Virus record (IMG/VR): IMGVR_UViG_3300030116_002265
Location: 1 to 33,762 of that record
Origin: a virus
Length of the DNA stretch: 33,762 bases
Reading direction: 5' to 3' (one strand)
Notes under the pieces: model-generated
Told to the model about the DNA's origin: nothing
Seen by the model: only the letters and a program-made list of their open reading frames with translations
Databases searched by the model: none
Part shown: positions 18,065 through 26,305 of the stretch, one piece after another
Layout: every line of letters begins with the position of its first letter
Numbering within the stretch: position 1 is the first letter of the stretch
Position numbers and translations under genes: made by a program

Positions 18065-18516
18065 GACTTTCAGCAAATTTTACTTTAACAGAATTTACAA
18101 AATCGCAAACAGCAGAGCGAAAAGGTATTGACAACACACCAGATGACAACCATATAGAAGCTATGGAACAGTTATGTCATGCTGTTCTAGAAGAGATACG
18201 ATATCACTTTCAAAGACCTATGGTTATTAATTCTGGATATCGCAGTCCCGCCCTATGTGAAGCGATTGGCTCAAAATCAACCAGCCAACATGCAAAAGGT
18301 CAAGCGGCTGATATAGAAATACCAGGCGTTGATAATTTAAAACTTGCTCAATATATACAAGACAAGATGGACTTTGATCAATTGATTTTAGAATGCTATA
18401 CTGGAGATCCAAGTTCTGGTTGGGTTCATGTCTCGTACAATAACAATGGCGAAAACAGAAAAGATGTGCTTACCTATGATAGAACAAATGGTTATAGAAA
18501 AGGATTGATAGCATGA
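18061..18516 (+). CDS. M15-family zinc peptidase, probable endolysin
   Basis: 151 residues of the Peptidase_M15_3 type. Zinc ligands are visible: H77 and D84 in SQHAKGQAADIEI (the H-x6-D of the family) and H123 in GWVHVSY. The INSGYRSPALCEAIG segment at 57-70 is the standard substrate-side motif. Such enzymes cut D-Ala-containing peptide links in peptidoglycan and serve phages either as endolysins or as virion-borne wall hydrolases. There is no signal peptide, and no holin-like membrane protein lies beside it. It overlaps the giant internal protein gene (ATGA) and the next gene (ATGA), so it is cotranslated with late genes. Confidence 0.88.
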   Translation: MRLSANFTLTEFTKSQTAERKGIDNTPDDNHIEAMEQLCHAVLEEIRYHFQRPMVINSGYRSPALCEAIGSKSTSQHAKGQAADIEIPGVDNLKLAQYIQDKMDFDQLILECYTGDPSSGWVHVSYNNNGENRKDVLTYDRTNGYRKGLIA

Positions 18517-18725
18517 AAGAAGGTCCGTTAAAAGACGCAATGAACAACGATCATGGTAACTTAGTTATCAAACAAGAATTTAGTACAATAAAAATTGTAA
18601 ATAATGTTCTTGTAAAAGAAGTTGTAACAAGAGATTATGATTTTCATGGAGACTATATAGACACCATGAGTTCACAACCCTTGATGCAAATGGATAAAAT
18701 ACTACCAAAAGAAACGATGCACTAA
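18513..18725 (+). CDS. Small hypothetical protein
   Basis: 70 residues, coupled to both neighbours by overlapping start and stop codons. The sequence is charged (KEGPLKDAMNNDHGNLVIKQ, then VKEVVTRDYDFHGDYIDTM) with no membrane segment and no motif I recognise. Position after the peptidase would suit a lysis or late accessory protein, but with no hydrophobic helix it is not a typical holin. Confidence 0.6.
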   Translation: MKEGPLKDAMNNDHGNLVIKQEFSTIKIVNNVLVKEVVTRDYDFHGDYIDTMSSQPLMQMDKILPKETMH

Positions 18726-19378
18726 TGGCATCATTGATATGTAACCTGCCCTCTGAAGATGTGTGGGTTAGAAAAGAGTATTTAAGAGATCATGAAGATG
18801 GTCATGGAGAGTTTGTTAAGGGGATTTGGGTTACGGCTAAATCTGTTCCTGGGAGAGCGTTTTATTTCGAAACTTATCTTCCTGATTATGGTGCTCTTTA
18901 CGATAAGCTACCTATTTCTGCATTCGTTTCTGACCCAGTTGTCCCTACTCCAGATATGGATCTTTATAATCTTCAGTTTTGGAATTGCATGGATTATGGC
19001 GTGGTCGCTATTCACAAGCAATTTATAGGATCGATGGACTTTGAAGTATTTACAAGAGATCACGGAACATTGAAAGGTAGCTACATTGCTACCTTGGATA
19101 ATTATCATGATAGTGTAGATAGTATTGATTACTCAACAAGTCATAAACCAGCAGAACACAAGTCACATAATTTATTAGAACTAGAAAACGGTCAGTATTG
19201 TTTGTATCCAAACAACAGAATGAGAGTATATGATAACTCACTCACACCAGATCAACCATTGCAGCCAGACTTCAAAGTTAGCACAGAAATATATCAAGTA
19301 GAAAATGGACAGAAGTTCAGATTAGGCGATACAGACGAGTATTTTTGGAAAACAAAGGACGAAGATAAAAAAAATTAG
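18725..19378 (+). CDS. Hypothetical late protein, unknown function
   Basis: 217 residues, starting within the previous stop (TAATG) and ending the rightward block. It looks globular and beta-rich with many Tyr, Asp and His residues: EDVWVRKEYLRDHEDGHGEF, GRAFYFETYLPDYGALYDKL, LQFWNCMDYGVVAIHKQFI. Repeated aromatic-acidic clusters recall small structural or adaptor proteins, but I do not recognise the family. Its final codons contain an A-rich run that doubles as the T-run of a leftward terminator candidate. Confidence 0.65.
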   Translation: MASLICNLPSEDVWVRKEYLRDHEDGHGEFVKGIWVTAKSVPGRAFYFETYLPDYGALYDKLPISAFVSDPVVPTPDMDLYNLQFWNCMDYGVVAIHKQFIGSMDFEVFTRDHGTLKGSYIATLDNYHDSVDSIDYSTSHKPAEHKSHNLLELENGQYCLYPNNRMRVYDNSLTPDQPLQPDFKVSTEIYQVENGQKFRLGDTDEYFWKTKDEDKKN

Positions 19379-19402
19379 GCTCTCAGACGCTCACAGAGAG
19401 GC
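19366..19402 (-). terminator. Candidate terminator at the convergent junction
   Basis: Read leftward, a CTCTC/GAGAG stem (396-400 with 380-384, 11-base loop) is followed by CCTAA and a run of eight T (19374-19367). This would end the polymerase operon at its meeting point with the rightward late genes. The stem is short, so this is moderate evidence. The 92 bases between the two blocks contain no gene. Confidence 0.45.
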
Positions 19403-19470
19403 GAAACGATGTCTCCTAGTATGATTGCATCTAAAAATACGTTTTCTTTTGTACGCTTTTATAATCTCCA

Positions 19471-21381
19471 CTATCCAACTTCACCCCAGTTTTGACCCAT
19501 TTCAGCGTCAACTTCAAAGGGAATCTTAAGATCTGATATACAATTAGACATAATGTCTTTTATTTTATCTGAATCATCTTGATTTAATATGCTAAAACAA
19601 AGTTCATCATGCACAGTTAGCATTGGACATAATCCCTCTTTGTAACAATCAACCATAGCTTTCTTAGTTTGGTCGGCACTCGACCCTTGAATCAGTCTAT
19701 TCAATGCCTTGTATGTGAATGCTCTTCTTATTCTACCTTTACCTCCATATTCAGATATCGCTTCTTTCATGGGTAAGGCTTTATTGTATTGATATGAAAT
19801 AGGCTCGTACATATTAAATCTACATTTACGACCCAACCAAGTTCTAATTACTCCACTATCTGCTGCTCGTCTCATAGCTTTTTCTGAAACTGATTTTAGA
19901 AAAGGAACTTTATCATTATATTTATCTAATAAACTTGTTGCCTCTTCGATAGATAGATCTAGAATGTTCGCCAACTTAGCTTTACCCATGCCATACATTA
20001 AACCAAGGTTAACTGTCTTTGCTTGTTTTCTTGGTATACCAGCGATGTCTGCAACAATTTGATGAAAGTCGGCTTGACCTTCTTGATACAACTTTACAAC
20101 ATCATCAATTTGTGGATGTCTATCTATACCTGTCAAGGTGGCACAATAATGCACTAGCCATCTTGGTTCTTGTGAAGCATAATCAAAAGAACCCCATTTG
20201 TAACCTTCCTCTGGAATAAACAAACCACGGATTAATTTTTTTATCTCTGGGTCTCTAGCAGGAATCTGTTGTAAGTTGGGATTACTAGAACTGAAGCGGC
20301 CCGTTACTGTGCCGCCTCCGTCAGTACGAAGAGGATGAAAGTCACAATGTATACGACCATTATGAGAATGTTCAAGAATAGTGTCAACAAAAGTAGTATT
20401 TGCTTTGTTTATCTCTCGAATCTTTATAATCTTTTTTGCAATTGGGTGAGGATGGTTAGCAAGAAACTGTTTTGTAAACGCGGGAGACCCGGACTTTTCT
20501 GTGCGAGAATAAGAAAGACCCATAGCATCAAAGACCTTTGCTACAGATGTGGCGACCCAAGGTTCCATCGTAACTTTTGTTTCAGAGGCTATCTCATCAA
20601 GTAAATCTTTCTCTAATTTTGTTAGATATCGTTTTACTTGTTGAGCCTTATCTAAATCTACACGGACACCTTTTGTTTTCATGTCTAACAATACTGGAGT
20701 CAACTGTGTCTCTAAATTAAATATACTGGTACACTCTTCAGAAACAATTCTATCTTGCAAAATGTTCCAAAGTTTTAATGTTATCGAAGCGTCTTGTTCT
20801 GCATATGCACCAACATAACGAGGTGGTAATCTCCACATCTCAGACTTTGGATCTACACCAAACTCTTCTGCCGCACCTTTTAACATCTTTTCATCTTTAT
20901 ATATTTTTAAATAATCTCCAGCGACAGAGTTTAAATTATAATATCTTCTGTTCTCGTCTAATATTGGAGCTGCTATCATTGTGTCCCTAATTTTACCCTT
21001 AACCTCTATATCCACGGATCGTAACCACCCTAAGTCATACAGAGCGTTGTGAAACACAAATGTTTTTGTAGTATCAGAACATAAATCTTTTAACCAACCA
21101 AGCACTGGTCTTCTAGGCATATTCCCAACAGTATGTGCTATCGGAAAATACCAAGAGCTATCTCCCGCCGCCACGGCTATGCCTATAATGTGTCCATCTT
21201 TTCTACACCATCCAGGTCCAAGTTTTAATAGATTCGAGTCTTTGGTTTCTAAATCTATCGCTATGGTATCATACTGTGACAAGTCTGGAATAGTCTGTGG
21301 AGGTGTCCAATCAGAGTCAGCATTACCCCAAGATATATCCCTTATGTCTTGTTCTAGCAAATGATATTGTTCATTTGTCAT
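19471..21381 (-). CDS. DNA polymerase I-like family A polymerase with 3'-5' exonuclease; Leu at 762 position
   Basis: 636 residues; replicates phage DNA. The proofreading exonuclease is complete: motif I D43-L-E45, motif II N112...D116 in FHNALYDLGW, motif III Y193...D197 in YAEQD. Polymerase motifs: TGRFSSSNPNLQQIP at 360-374, motif A D400 in SFDYASQEPRW, motif B R451...K455...L459...Y463 in RKQAKTVNLGLMYG, and motif C H591-D592-E593. No 5'-3' exonuclease domain is present, as usual for phage enzymes. L459 aligns with E. coli Phe762, and motif A has a Pro in place of the usual Leu in DYSQIELR. Last gene of the tightly overlapped replication operon; its start overlaps the preceding gene by 11 bases. 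Confidence 0.97.
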   Translation of the reverse strand: MTNEQYHLLEQDIRDISWGNADSDWTPPQTIPDLSQYDTIAIDLETKDSNLLKLGPGWCRKDGHIIGIAVAAGDSSWYFPIAHTVGNMPRRPVLGWLKDLCSDTTKTFVFHNALYDLGWLRSVDIEVKGKIRDTMIAAPILDENRRYYNLNSVAGDYLKIYKDEKMLKGAAEEFGVDPKSEMWRLPPRYVGAYAEQDASITLKLWNILQDRIVSEECTSIFNLETQLTPVLLDMKTKGVRVDLDKAQQVKRYLTKLEKDLLDEIASETKVTMEPWVATSVAKVFDAMGLSYSRTEKSGSPAFTKQFLANHPHPIAKKIIKIREINKANTTFVDTILEHSHNGRIHCDFHPLRTDGGGTVTGRFSSSNPNLQQIPARDPEIKKLIRGLFIPEEGYKWGSFDYASQEPRWLVHYCATLTGIDRHPQIDDVVKLYQEGQADFHQIVADIAGIPRKQAKTVNLGLMYGMGKAKLANILDLSIEEATSLLDKYNDKVPFLKSVSEKAMRRAADSGVIRTWLGRKCRFNMYEPISYQYNKALPMKEAISEYGGKGRIRRAFTYKALNRLIQGSSADQTKKAMVDCYKEGLCPMLTVHDELCFSILNQDDSDKIKDIMSNCISDLKIPFEVDAEMGQNWGEVG

Positions 21382-21655
21382 TTATTATTTCGCCTCCCAG
21401 AGCAGCGTATCCTATGATATCTACCCAACTGTCGTCTTTGTTAATATCTTCAGCTAATCTTGCCACTTTTACCCCTATCATACAAGCTACTGCCTCTTCT
21501 GGAGTTATAGGCTCTTTTAATTTTTTTTCTAGTAAAATCGACCATATGTCAGCTATCCTTTGATGATTCTTTTTTACTGGCCCATAATCTTTTGCTCTTG
21601 GTCCATTAATTAATTTTTCTGTTTCTTTTAAAAAATATTCTCTGTTTTTCTTCAT
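21371..21655 (-). CDS. DUF6378-like small phage protein
   Basis: 94 residues matching a small phage family I recognise by NGPRAKDYGPVKKNHQRIAD, then IWSILL, PEEAVACMIGVKVARLAE and DDSWVDIIGYAAL. The family, known as DUF6378, has no firmly established role; its all-helical layout with conserved acidic residues resembles MazG-like nucleotide hydrolases. It lies between the UvrD-like helicase and the polymerase with overlaps on both sides, so it probably works with replication or nucleotide supply. Confidence 0.75.
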   Translation of the reverse strand: MKKNREYFLKETEKLINGPRAKDYGPVKKNHQRIADIWSILLEKKLKEPITPEEAVACMIGVKVARLAEDINKDDSWVDIIGYAALGGEIINDK

Positions 21656-23187
21656 AAATTAAATCCGTATTGTTGTTGTGATTCTATTAAATGTAATGTC
21701 TTTTTTGCACGAGTCATCCCTACATAAAAAACTCTATACTCTGGGTCTTGATCCCATTGTTCAGTACAAGCTTTTGTGGAGTCTAACAATAAAGCTACAT
21801 TATCCGCCTCTCCACCTTTGGCTTTGTGTATTGTCGATACACGAATCCTCGGAGCTTTCGTTAGTATCCTCTCCCCTCTCTTTCTGACAGATACTATGTA
21901 AGCCACCTCTTGTTCCGATACTTTCAGAACTTTCTGCCAAGGTGTTTCTGATGTCGCTTTTAGATTGCAGTTGTTTATAATATCTTGAAGAGTATAGTTT
22001 TGATCTGATTCTAAAGAGGCTAGAACTTTTCTGCCCGCCTTTGTAATAAGATCTGGATGTATTAGTTTTGAAAATGGGAGTAACTCTTCTGTTGTCAATT
22101 CTTCCCCTTTGCATAGTTTAAGCCATACCTCTATTGCATTCAAAACATTTGGTGATATAGACCAACCAGTGCCTTCTCTCCAGAAAAGATGTCCATCTTC
22201 TTTCAAACGTAAACATACTTTGTTTACTAAATAATTTGTTCTTGCAAGTATTAACCATTCGCCACTTGTTAAGTCTACATCAAGTATATCACGATACCAA
22301 GAAACAAATCCATTTTGGTTTTGGGGTTGCCATTTTTTATCTTCTCTGATTTTAACTTTTCTTATAAGTAAGTCTGCCATTTTATGTATTTCAATTGGTA
22401 CACGAAAAGATTTTTTAAGAACTCTTTTATTTGGACTAGCTCCTAAAAATCTTTTTACATCCACACCCATCCAACCATAGATCGCTTGATCATCATCACC
22501 TGCATAGAAAACTTCTTTTGAATTAGGAACCAACACTTCCTTAACCATTCTCCATTGCAGAGGCACAAGATCTTGTGCTTCATCTATAATTAGCAAATCA
22601 AACTTTGGACTTGTCCCTTGACTGATAAATTTTTCTATCATGTCTATAAAATCTAATTTACCTTTTGCTCTTTTATATTTCACATAAGCATCGTTCAATA
22701 GTTCTAGTTGCTGCACTTGTAGTTTTGAACTCCACTCTTCTGGTGTGTCCCAGTTTTGTTTAAACTCATCCATGACTGGCACTTGTTTAACTCTTGCCAT
22801 TTGGATGATAGACATGTATTTATCTCCACCTGCACCGATAGAAAACAAAGGACCGTCTTCTATATTTAATGTTTGTGATGATCTAAAATCTATACCTACG
22901 ATCTTACCTAGCTCATTGTAATCAGAGCCTCTGAACACATCTCTTGTGTTTAAACCAAGCCATTGAAAGGCTAAACTGTGTAAAGTTCTAAAATACTGTA
23001 AACTTTTATTATCTAATTGTAAGTCAAGCCAAGCACGATCTCTAGCTTCTGTGGCTGCTTTTCTACTAAAAGAAAAGAACCCTATCTTATCTGGAGCCAT
23101 TCCAGTAGACATTCTATCTTTGACTATATTAATTAATGTTGTTGTTTTCCCCGTTCCAGGAGGCCCAAATATCGTTGTTTCATTCAT
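21652..23187 (-). CDS. Superfamily 1 DNA helicase (UvrD/PcrA-like)
   Basis: 511 residues with all main SF1A motifs: Walker A GPPGTGKTT at 8-16, right at the N-terminus; motif II IDEAQD at 201-206; motif III GDDDQAIYGW at 230-239; FRVP at 261-264; motif V VSTIHKAKGGEADNV at about 457-471; motif VI VFYVGMTRAKKTLHL at 486-500. It would unwind DNA in the 3'-5' direction using ATP. It is shorter than bacterial UvrD (about 720), as many phage versions are. The start overlaps the primase stop (TAATG), so it belongs to the replication operon. Confidence 0.95.
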   Translation of the reverse strand: MNETTIFGPPGTGKTTTLINIVKDRMSTGMAPDKIGFFSFSRKAATEARDRAWLDLQLDNKSLQYFRTLHSLAFQWLGLNTRDVFRGSDYNELGKIVGIDFRSSQTLNIEDGPLFSIGAGGDKYMSIIQMARVKQVPVMDEFKQNWDTPEEWSSKLQVQQLELLNDAYVKYKRAKGKLDFIDMIEKFISQGTSPKFDLLIIDEAQDLVPLQWRMVKEVLVPNSKEVFYAGDDDQAIYGWMGVDVKRFLGASPNKRVLKKSFRVPIEIHKMADLLIRKVKIREDKKWQPQNQNGFVSWYRDILDVDLTSGEWLILARTNYLVNKVCLRLKEDGHLFWREGTGWSISPNVLNAIEVWLKLCKGEELTTEELLPFSKLIHPDLITKAGRKVLASLESDQNYTLQDIINNCNLKATSETPWQKVLKVSEQEVAYIVSVRKRGERILTKAPRIRVSTIHKAKGGEADNVALLLDSTKACTEQWDQDPEYRVFYVGMTRAKKTLHLIESQQQYGFNL

Positions 23188-24725
23188 TAGAATGGTGACT
23201 CCTCTTGCTTTATCTCTATTGGTTTCATCTGTATTTCTGCTCCAAACTCAGGTATCCACCATACTCTTATTGTTTTTGTTTTACCTTGTGATGTTTGAAA
23301 TCTTTTAACAACAGAACTGTCTCCACTATTAATCTCTTTTATTCTTTCTTGAACTTGTGCTCTTGTATAATTATCAAACTTACGACTTCTTAAAAAATCC
23401 ATCAAAGATTCTAGTCTAAAGTATGTTTTAGATTCTTCTGCCTCTGTAAAAGGTTTACCTAACACCACTTCTTCAAAGCTTTGTGCTTGAACTCTTCCAG
23501 TACAATACAACTCTAACAAAGACATAAACTGCCCTTTGTAAGTCAATTCCTCTGGAACAGATATTTCATTACAATTTTCAAGAAGACCATTGACTTGTAC
23601 TTCCCAATCTCCGTCCTTCATTTTTGGTGGCATAAAATTTAACTGCTCCATACATGCTCTTTGAAATAATCTTGGAGTCTGTAGTTCTTCTGTTGTGAGT
23701 TCTAATCTTCTGCCATCTATATCCAAGAACCAAAGACGAGGCTCTGATAAAATGACGGACAATCCACTAATTGATGGCATAGAGGTCATACCAATACCAT
23801 GCTTCAATCCACGACAAACTCCTTGATTACAATGAGAAGCCATAGGTTCTTCTTTACATGTATATTGATACTCTTTTTTCTCCAGTGTGTTTTGAATTGT
23901 AACTATTTCAGAAGCAGGTAAAGCTGGAGTAAAATGTTTTACATTCAACTCCTCCATCTGCGACTTCCAGTCATTAGGTCGAGACTTTTGTAAAAAAACA
24001 CCTAACTGAAAAGCAGCTTTATTTCTACCACCTTCATGCACTCCGATACTTAATAAAGCACGAAGACACGGCACGAATCCTGGAAATAAATTAGCTGGCC
24101 CACCAATATTTATATTCATAAATTGTTTTGGTAGACATGTTTGCTCTTTTATTTCTTCAATAAACTCCTCAAGCGTAGCCTCAATATAGCCATCTTTCTT
24201 TTGAATGACCGCGTATCTGAGGGTTTTAGCATGATCAAAATAAGGAAGATTGATAAAATTACCAACATCCCCCCTTTCGACCAGAACTTGCTCCTGTTTT
24301 GGGAAAATCTCGCAACGACCATGACCCAATCCAGCAGCAATCTCCGCAGCTTTATCACGAAAATCACTAGCATCCATCCACTCCTTAAAAAAGAAAAATA
24401 TGTGTGCTCCGCCACTTTTACTACGGCACACGATACATGGAACTTTGAGTTCCTTCAGTTTTGTGGCTAGACTAATATGGTCTAATGGATACTGATCAAT
24501 GTCAAGAGCACCAAATTTGCACTTGTTGTTTTCGTTAATTGGTATCGCTCCGACACCTTTTTTGCCATCAAGATGACCTTGTACTAATTCTAATGTTAAT
24601 GGTTGTCTTACTATAAATGATTTGGCTTTTTGTTTGCCATTCATTCTTTGGTTGGAAACATCTGTTTGTCCGTGTGCTTGACCGAACCCTTCAAATGCTT
24701 TTAAAAATTCTTCTGTTATATTCAC
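23187..24725 (-). CDS. AEP-type primase with PriL-like cysteine domain
   Basis: 512 residues from a GTG start with GGAG seven bases upstream. The N-terminal half is an archaeo-eukaryotic primase domain of the TOTE type: catalytic D75-I-D77 in FGALDIDQYP, RSKSGGAH108IFFFF, then EIFPKQ at 139-144 and GNFINLPYF at 155-163. Residues 217-312 resemble the C-terminal Fe-S domain of archaeal PriL: PCLRALLS...GGRNKAAFQLGVFLQK, and four cysteines C220, C290, C299, C304 ending in CRGLKHGIG. The role is primer synthesis for replication. The protein ends EESPF, similar to the tail of the SSB-like neighbour. A terminator-like hairpin lies before the gene. Confidence 0.85.
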   Translation of the reverse strand: MNITEEFLKAFEGFGQAHGQTDVSNQRMNGKQKAKSFIVRQPLTLELVQGHLDGKKGVGAIPINENNKCKFGALDIDQYPLDHISLATKLKELKVPCIVCRSKSGGAHIFFFFKEWMDASDFRDKAAEIAAGLGHGRCEIFPKQEQVLVERGDVGNFINLPYFDHAKTLRYAVIQKKDGYIEATLEEFIEEIKEQTCLPKQFMNINIGGPANLFPGFVPCLRALLSIGVHEGGRNKAAFQLGVFLQKSRPNDWKSQMEELNVKHFTPALPASEIVTIQNTLEKKEYQYTCKEEPMASHCNQGVCRGLKHGIGMTSMPSISGLSVILSEPRLWFLDIDGRRLELTTEELQTPRLFQRACMEQLNFMPPKMKDGDWEVQVNGLLENCNEISVPEELTYKGQFMSLLELYCTGRVQAQSFEEVVLGKPFTEAEESKTYFRLESLMDFLRSRKFDNYTRAQVQERIKEINSGDSSVVKRFQTSQGKTKTIRVWWIPEFGAEIQMKPIEIKQEESPF

Positions 24726-24734
24726 TCATCACTC

Positions 24735-24777
24735 CAAAAAATAAGGGCCACATACTTGGAGGAGCGTATGTGACCCC
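24735..24777 (-). terminator. Terminator-like hairpin between SSB-like and primase genes
   Basis: Read leftward, the stem uses CACATAC/GTATGTG (749-755 with 766-772) plus an outer GGG/CCC and a 10-base loop. It is followed by TTATTTTTT on the minus strand (24744-24736). It sits in the 57-base gap after the SSB-like gene. Partial termination here would make more SSB than primase, helicase and polymerase. The primase ribosome site lies just beyond. Confidence 0.7.
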
Positions 24778-24782
24778 AATAG

Positions 24783-25562
24783 TTAAAACGGTGCTTCGTC
24801 ACCCTTATCTGCCATCTCGTCAGCAGAGGCGGCTGCCATTTTAACCTCCCCTTTCCTCACACTTTGATACATATTACGAGCTTCTAGCATCATACTTTCT
24901 ATATCTTTAGTGATTTCTGTAATACGGTCAAGTTTATAATTATACCATGTCCCTTGATCGTTACTTTCGGAAACTGTCGTAATCTTCCACGCAGTACCAT
25001 AAAGAGGCATAGGTTTACCAGAGGGCAAACGAATACCATTCTTCAAAGTATTCCATCTTCTTGACACTTTTAATTGTGTCTTCTTCATGTCAAGAACTGC
25101 TGGAGCCATCTCATTCTCACCTTTGGCAATCACGAGATGTTGGTGTGTTCTTACGAGTTCATTACCACTTGGTAACATTTCAATAGTCCCTTCACGATTG
25201 GTAAGATTGATATCTTTATCGTCTGGAGATAACTCCTTGATAAATCCACCACCAGTAGATCGTAATGCAAATTCTAAAAATTTCTTTTCAAAATATGCTG
25301 GAACAACAGTTAATCCAGTATCTGCTTTATAGATCTCTCCACTAACTGTATTGAATATATCGCCTTGCTCAGCACCTTTAATATATAAAGGATCTTGCTT
25401 ATTGAGTTGTGGCGATAACGCCTGCAGAATCCTAATAAAAGGTATCTGCATATCTTCGGTTGTAAAATTCTCAAGACCAGCACCAGAGTCCTCTTCAAGT
25501 AACTTGTCGAGTTCTGATACCACAACCTCTGTGGTCTTTTTCTGTGCAACTTGTGTGTCCAT
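24783..25562 (-). CDS. Probable single-stranded DNA-binding protein
   Basis: 259 residues with a strong ribosome site (AAAGGAGGT). The N-terminus is acidic and helical. The core holds MQIPFIRILQALSPQLNKQD, IFNTVSGEIYKADTGLTVVP and WNTLKNGIRLPSGKPMPLYG, a pattern I know from phage proteins annotated as SSB-like. The C-terminus is Ala/acidic and ends DKGDEAPF, which imitates the acidic Pro-Phe tip by which bacterial SSB recruits partner proteins. Position at the head of the primase-helicase-polymerase run fits. No OB-fold can be proved by eye, so the assignment rests on tail, context and remembered similarity. Confidence 0.7.
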   Translation of the reverse strand: MDTQVAQKKTTEVVVSELDKLLEEDSGAGLENFTTEDMQIPFIRILQALSPQLNKQDPLYIKGAEQGDIFNTVSGEIYKADTGLTVVPAYFEKKFLEFALRSTGGGFIKELSPDDKDINLTNREGTIEMLPSGNELVRTHQHLVIAKGENEMAPAVLDMKKTQLKVSRRWNTLKNGIRLPSGKPMPLYGTAWKITTVSESNDQGTWYNYKLDRITEITKDIESMMLEARNMYQSVRKGEVKMAAASADEMADKGDEAPF

Positions 25563-26128
25563 TACTGACCTCCTTTAATTTTTGCACGATTACCCTGGTA
25601 TACCCCAAACATATCAAGATCAATTTCTTGACCGTTTTCGATTCTGTTCTTCGCCCAAGTTCTCAGAGTCATTGGATGTATGTGAGTTTTCTGTACTGGA
25701 TTCAGACCTTGCTTCGTAAGATCATCAACCACGGCTCCCGCTACATTATCTTGACCCATATTAAATCCGACAACAACTTCATTCTTAATTATATCTGCTT
25801 CACCTATTGATCTTAGAAAAGCATAAGCTTCTTCTTTTCTAGCCTCTGGTATACGAGCAGACACAAATTTATCTATTGATACTTTGTTGCCATCTACTTG
25901 TAGACTCTCTACACCAAGCTCTTCCATTAATGAAGGAATATCTTCCTCATCAACAGTTCGCTTCTTTTGTTTCAAGTCTTTAAGATAGTCTTCGGTTTCT
26001 TTTATTTGTTTCTCAACATCTATAGATAACCGAATAAGAGACGAAAGATTCTTCGTCTTGTCTTTGCTAATTTCAAACGCTTGAGGATTAGCTGCCTCTT
26101 CTTCAAATAGTGAAAACACATCACTCAT
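25562..26128 (-). CDS. Replication-associated coiled-coil protein, unknown
   Basis: 188 residues, stop overlapping the SSB-like start (TAATG). Residues 25-60 are a charged coiled coil (LIRLSIDVEKQIKETEDYLK), followed by DEEDIPSLMEELGVESLQVD and GNKVSIDKFVSARIPE. The end has HIHPMTLRTWAKNRIENGQE. The layout resembles a phage family commonly found next to SSB or recombination genes, with an N-terminal coiled coil and a small beta domain built around DG.KV. I cannot name a function; a partner of SSB or polymerase is plausible. Confidence 0.65.
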   Translation of the reverse strand: MSDVFSLFEEEAANPQAFEISKDKTKNLSSLIRLSIDVEKQIKETEDYLKDLKQKKRTVDEEDIPSLMEELGVESLQVDGNKVSIDKFVSARIPEARKEEAYAFLRSIGEADIIKNEVVVGFNMGQDNVAGAVVDDLTKQGLNPVQKTHIHPMTLRTWAKNRIENGQEIDLDMFGVYQGNRAKIKGGQ

Positions 26129-26305
26129 AGTTCTACCTTTCTCAAATAAAGTTTATGCTCTTCAGCGGTTAAGATACGGCCCTACAGGAGTGGAGAGCCG
26201 TATCGATATGTATTAACTATTAACATAATCGTTAGGTGAGGAAATGTACGGATCTAGGAGTGTCGTCCAGACCCGGAAAGGAAACCCCACCCAACTAATC
26301 GACAA
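26129..26305 (-). promoter_or_regulatory. Intergenic leader with hairpins before the SSB operon
   Basis: 177 bases without a gene. The clearest element is a perfect 8-base stem GATACGGC/GCCGTATC (26173-26180 with 26197-26204) that extends inward through CTAC/GTGG. A weaker stem (CGG-TCT with AGA-CCG) lies at about 26251-26278, and between them is a doubled GTTAATA on the minus strand. Neither hairpin is followed by a T-run, so I read them as leader or operator structure rather than a terminator. Confidence 0.4.

Noticed and set aside
19379-19470. Small RNA or tRNA gene in the convergent gap
   Set aside because: No cloverleaf can be drawn, and only the short leftward terminator-like stem is visible.
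24149-24470. Alternative frames inside the primase gene, both strands
   Set aside because: No conserved motif or ribosome site, and the primase motifs cover the same bases.
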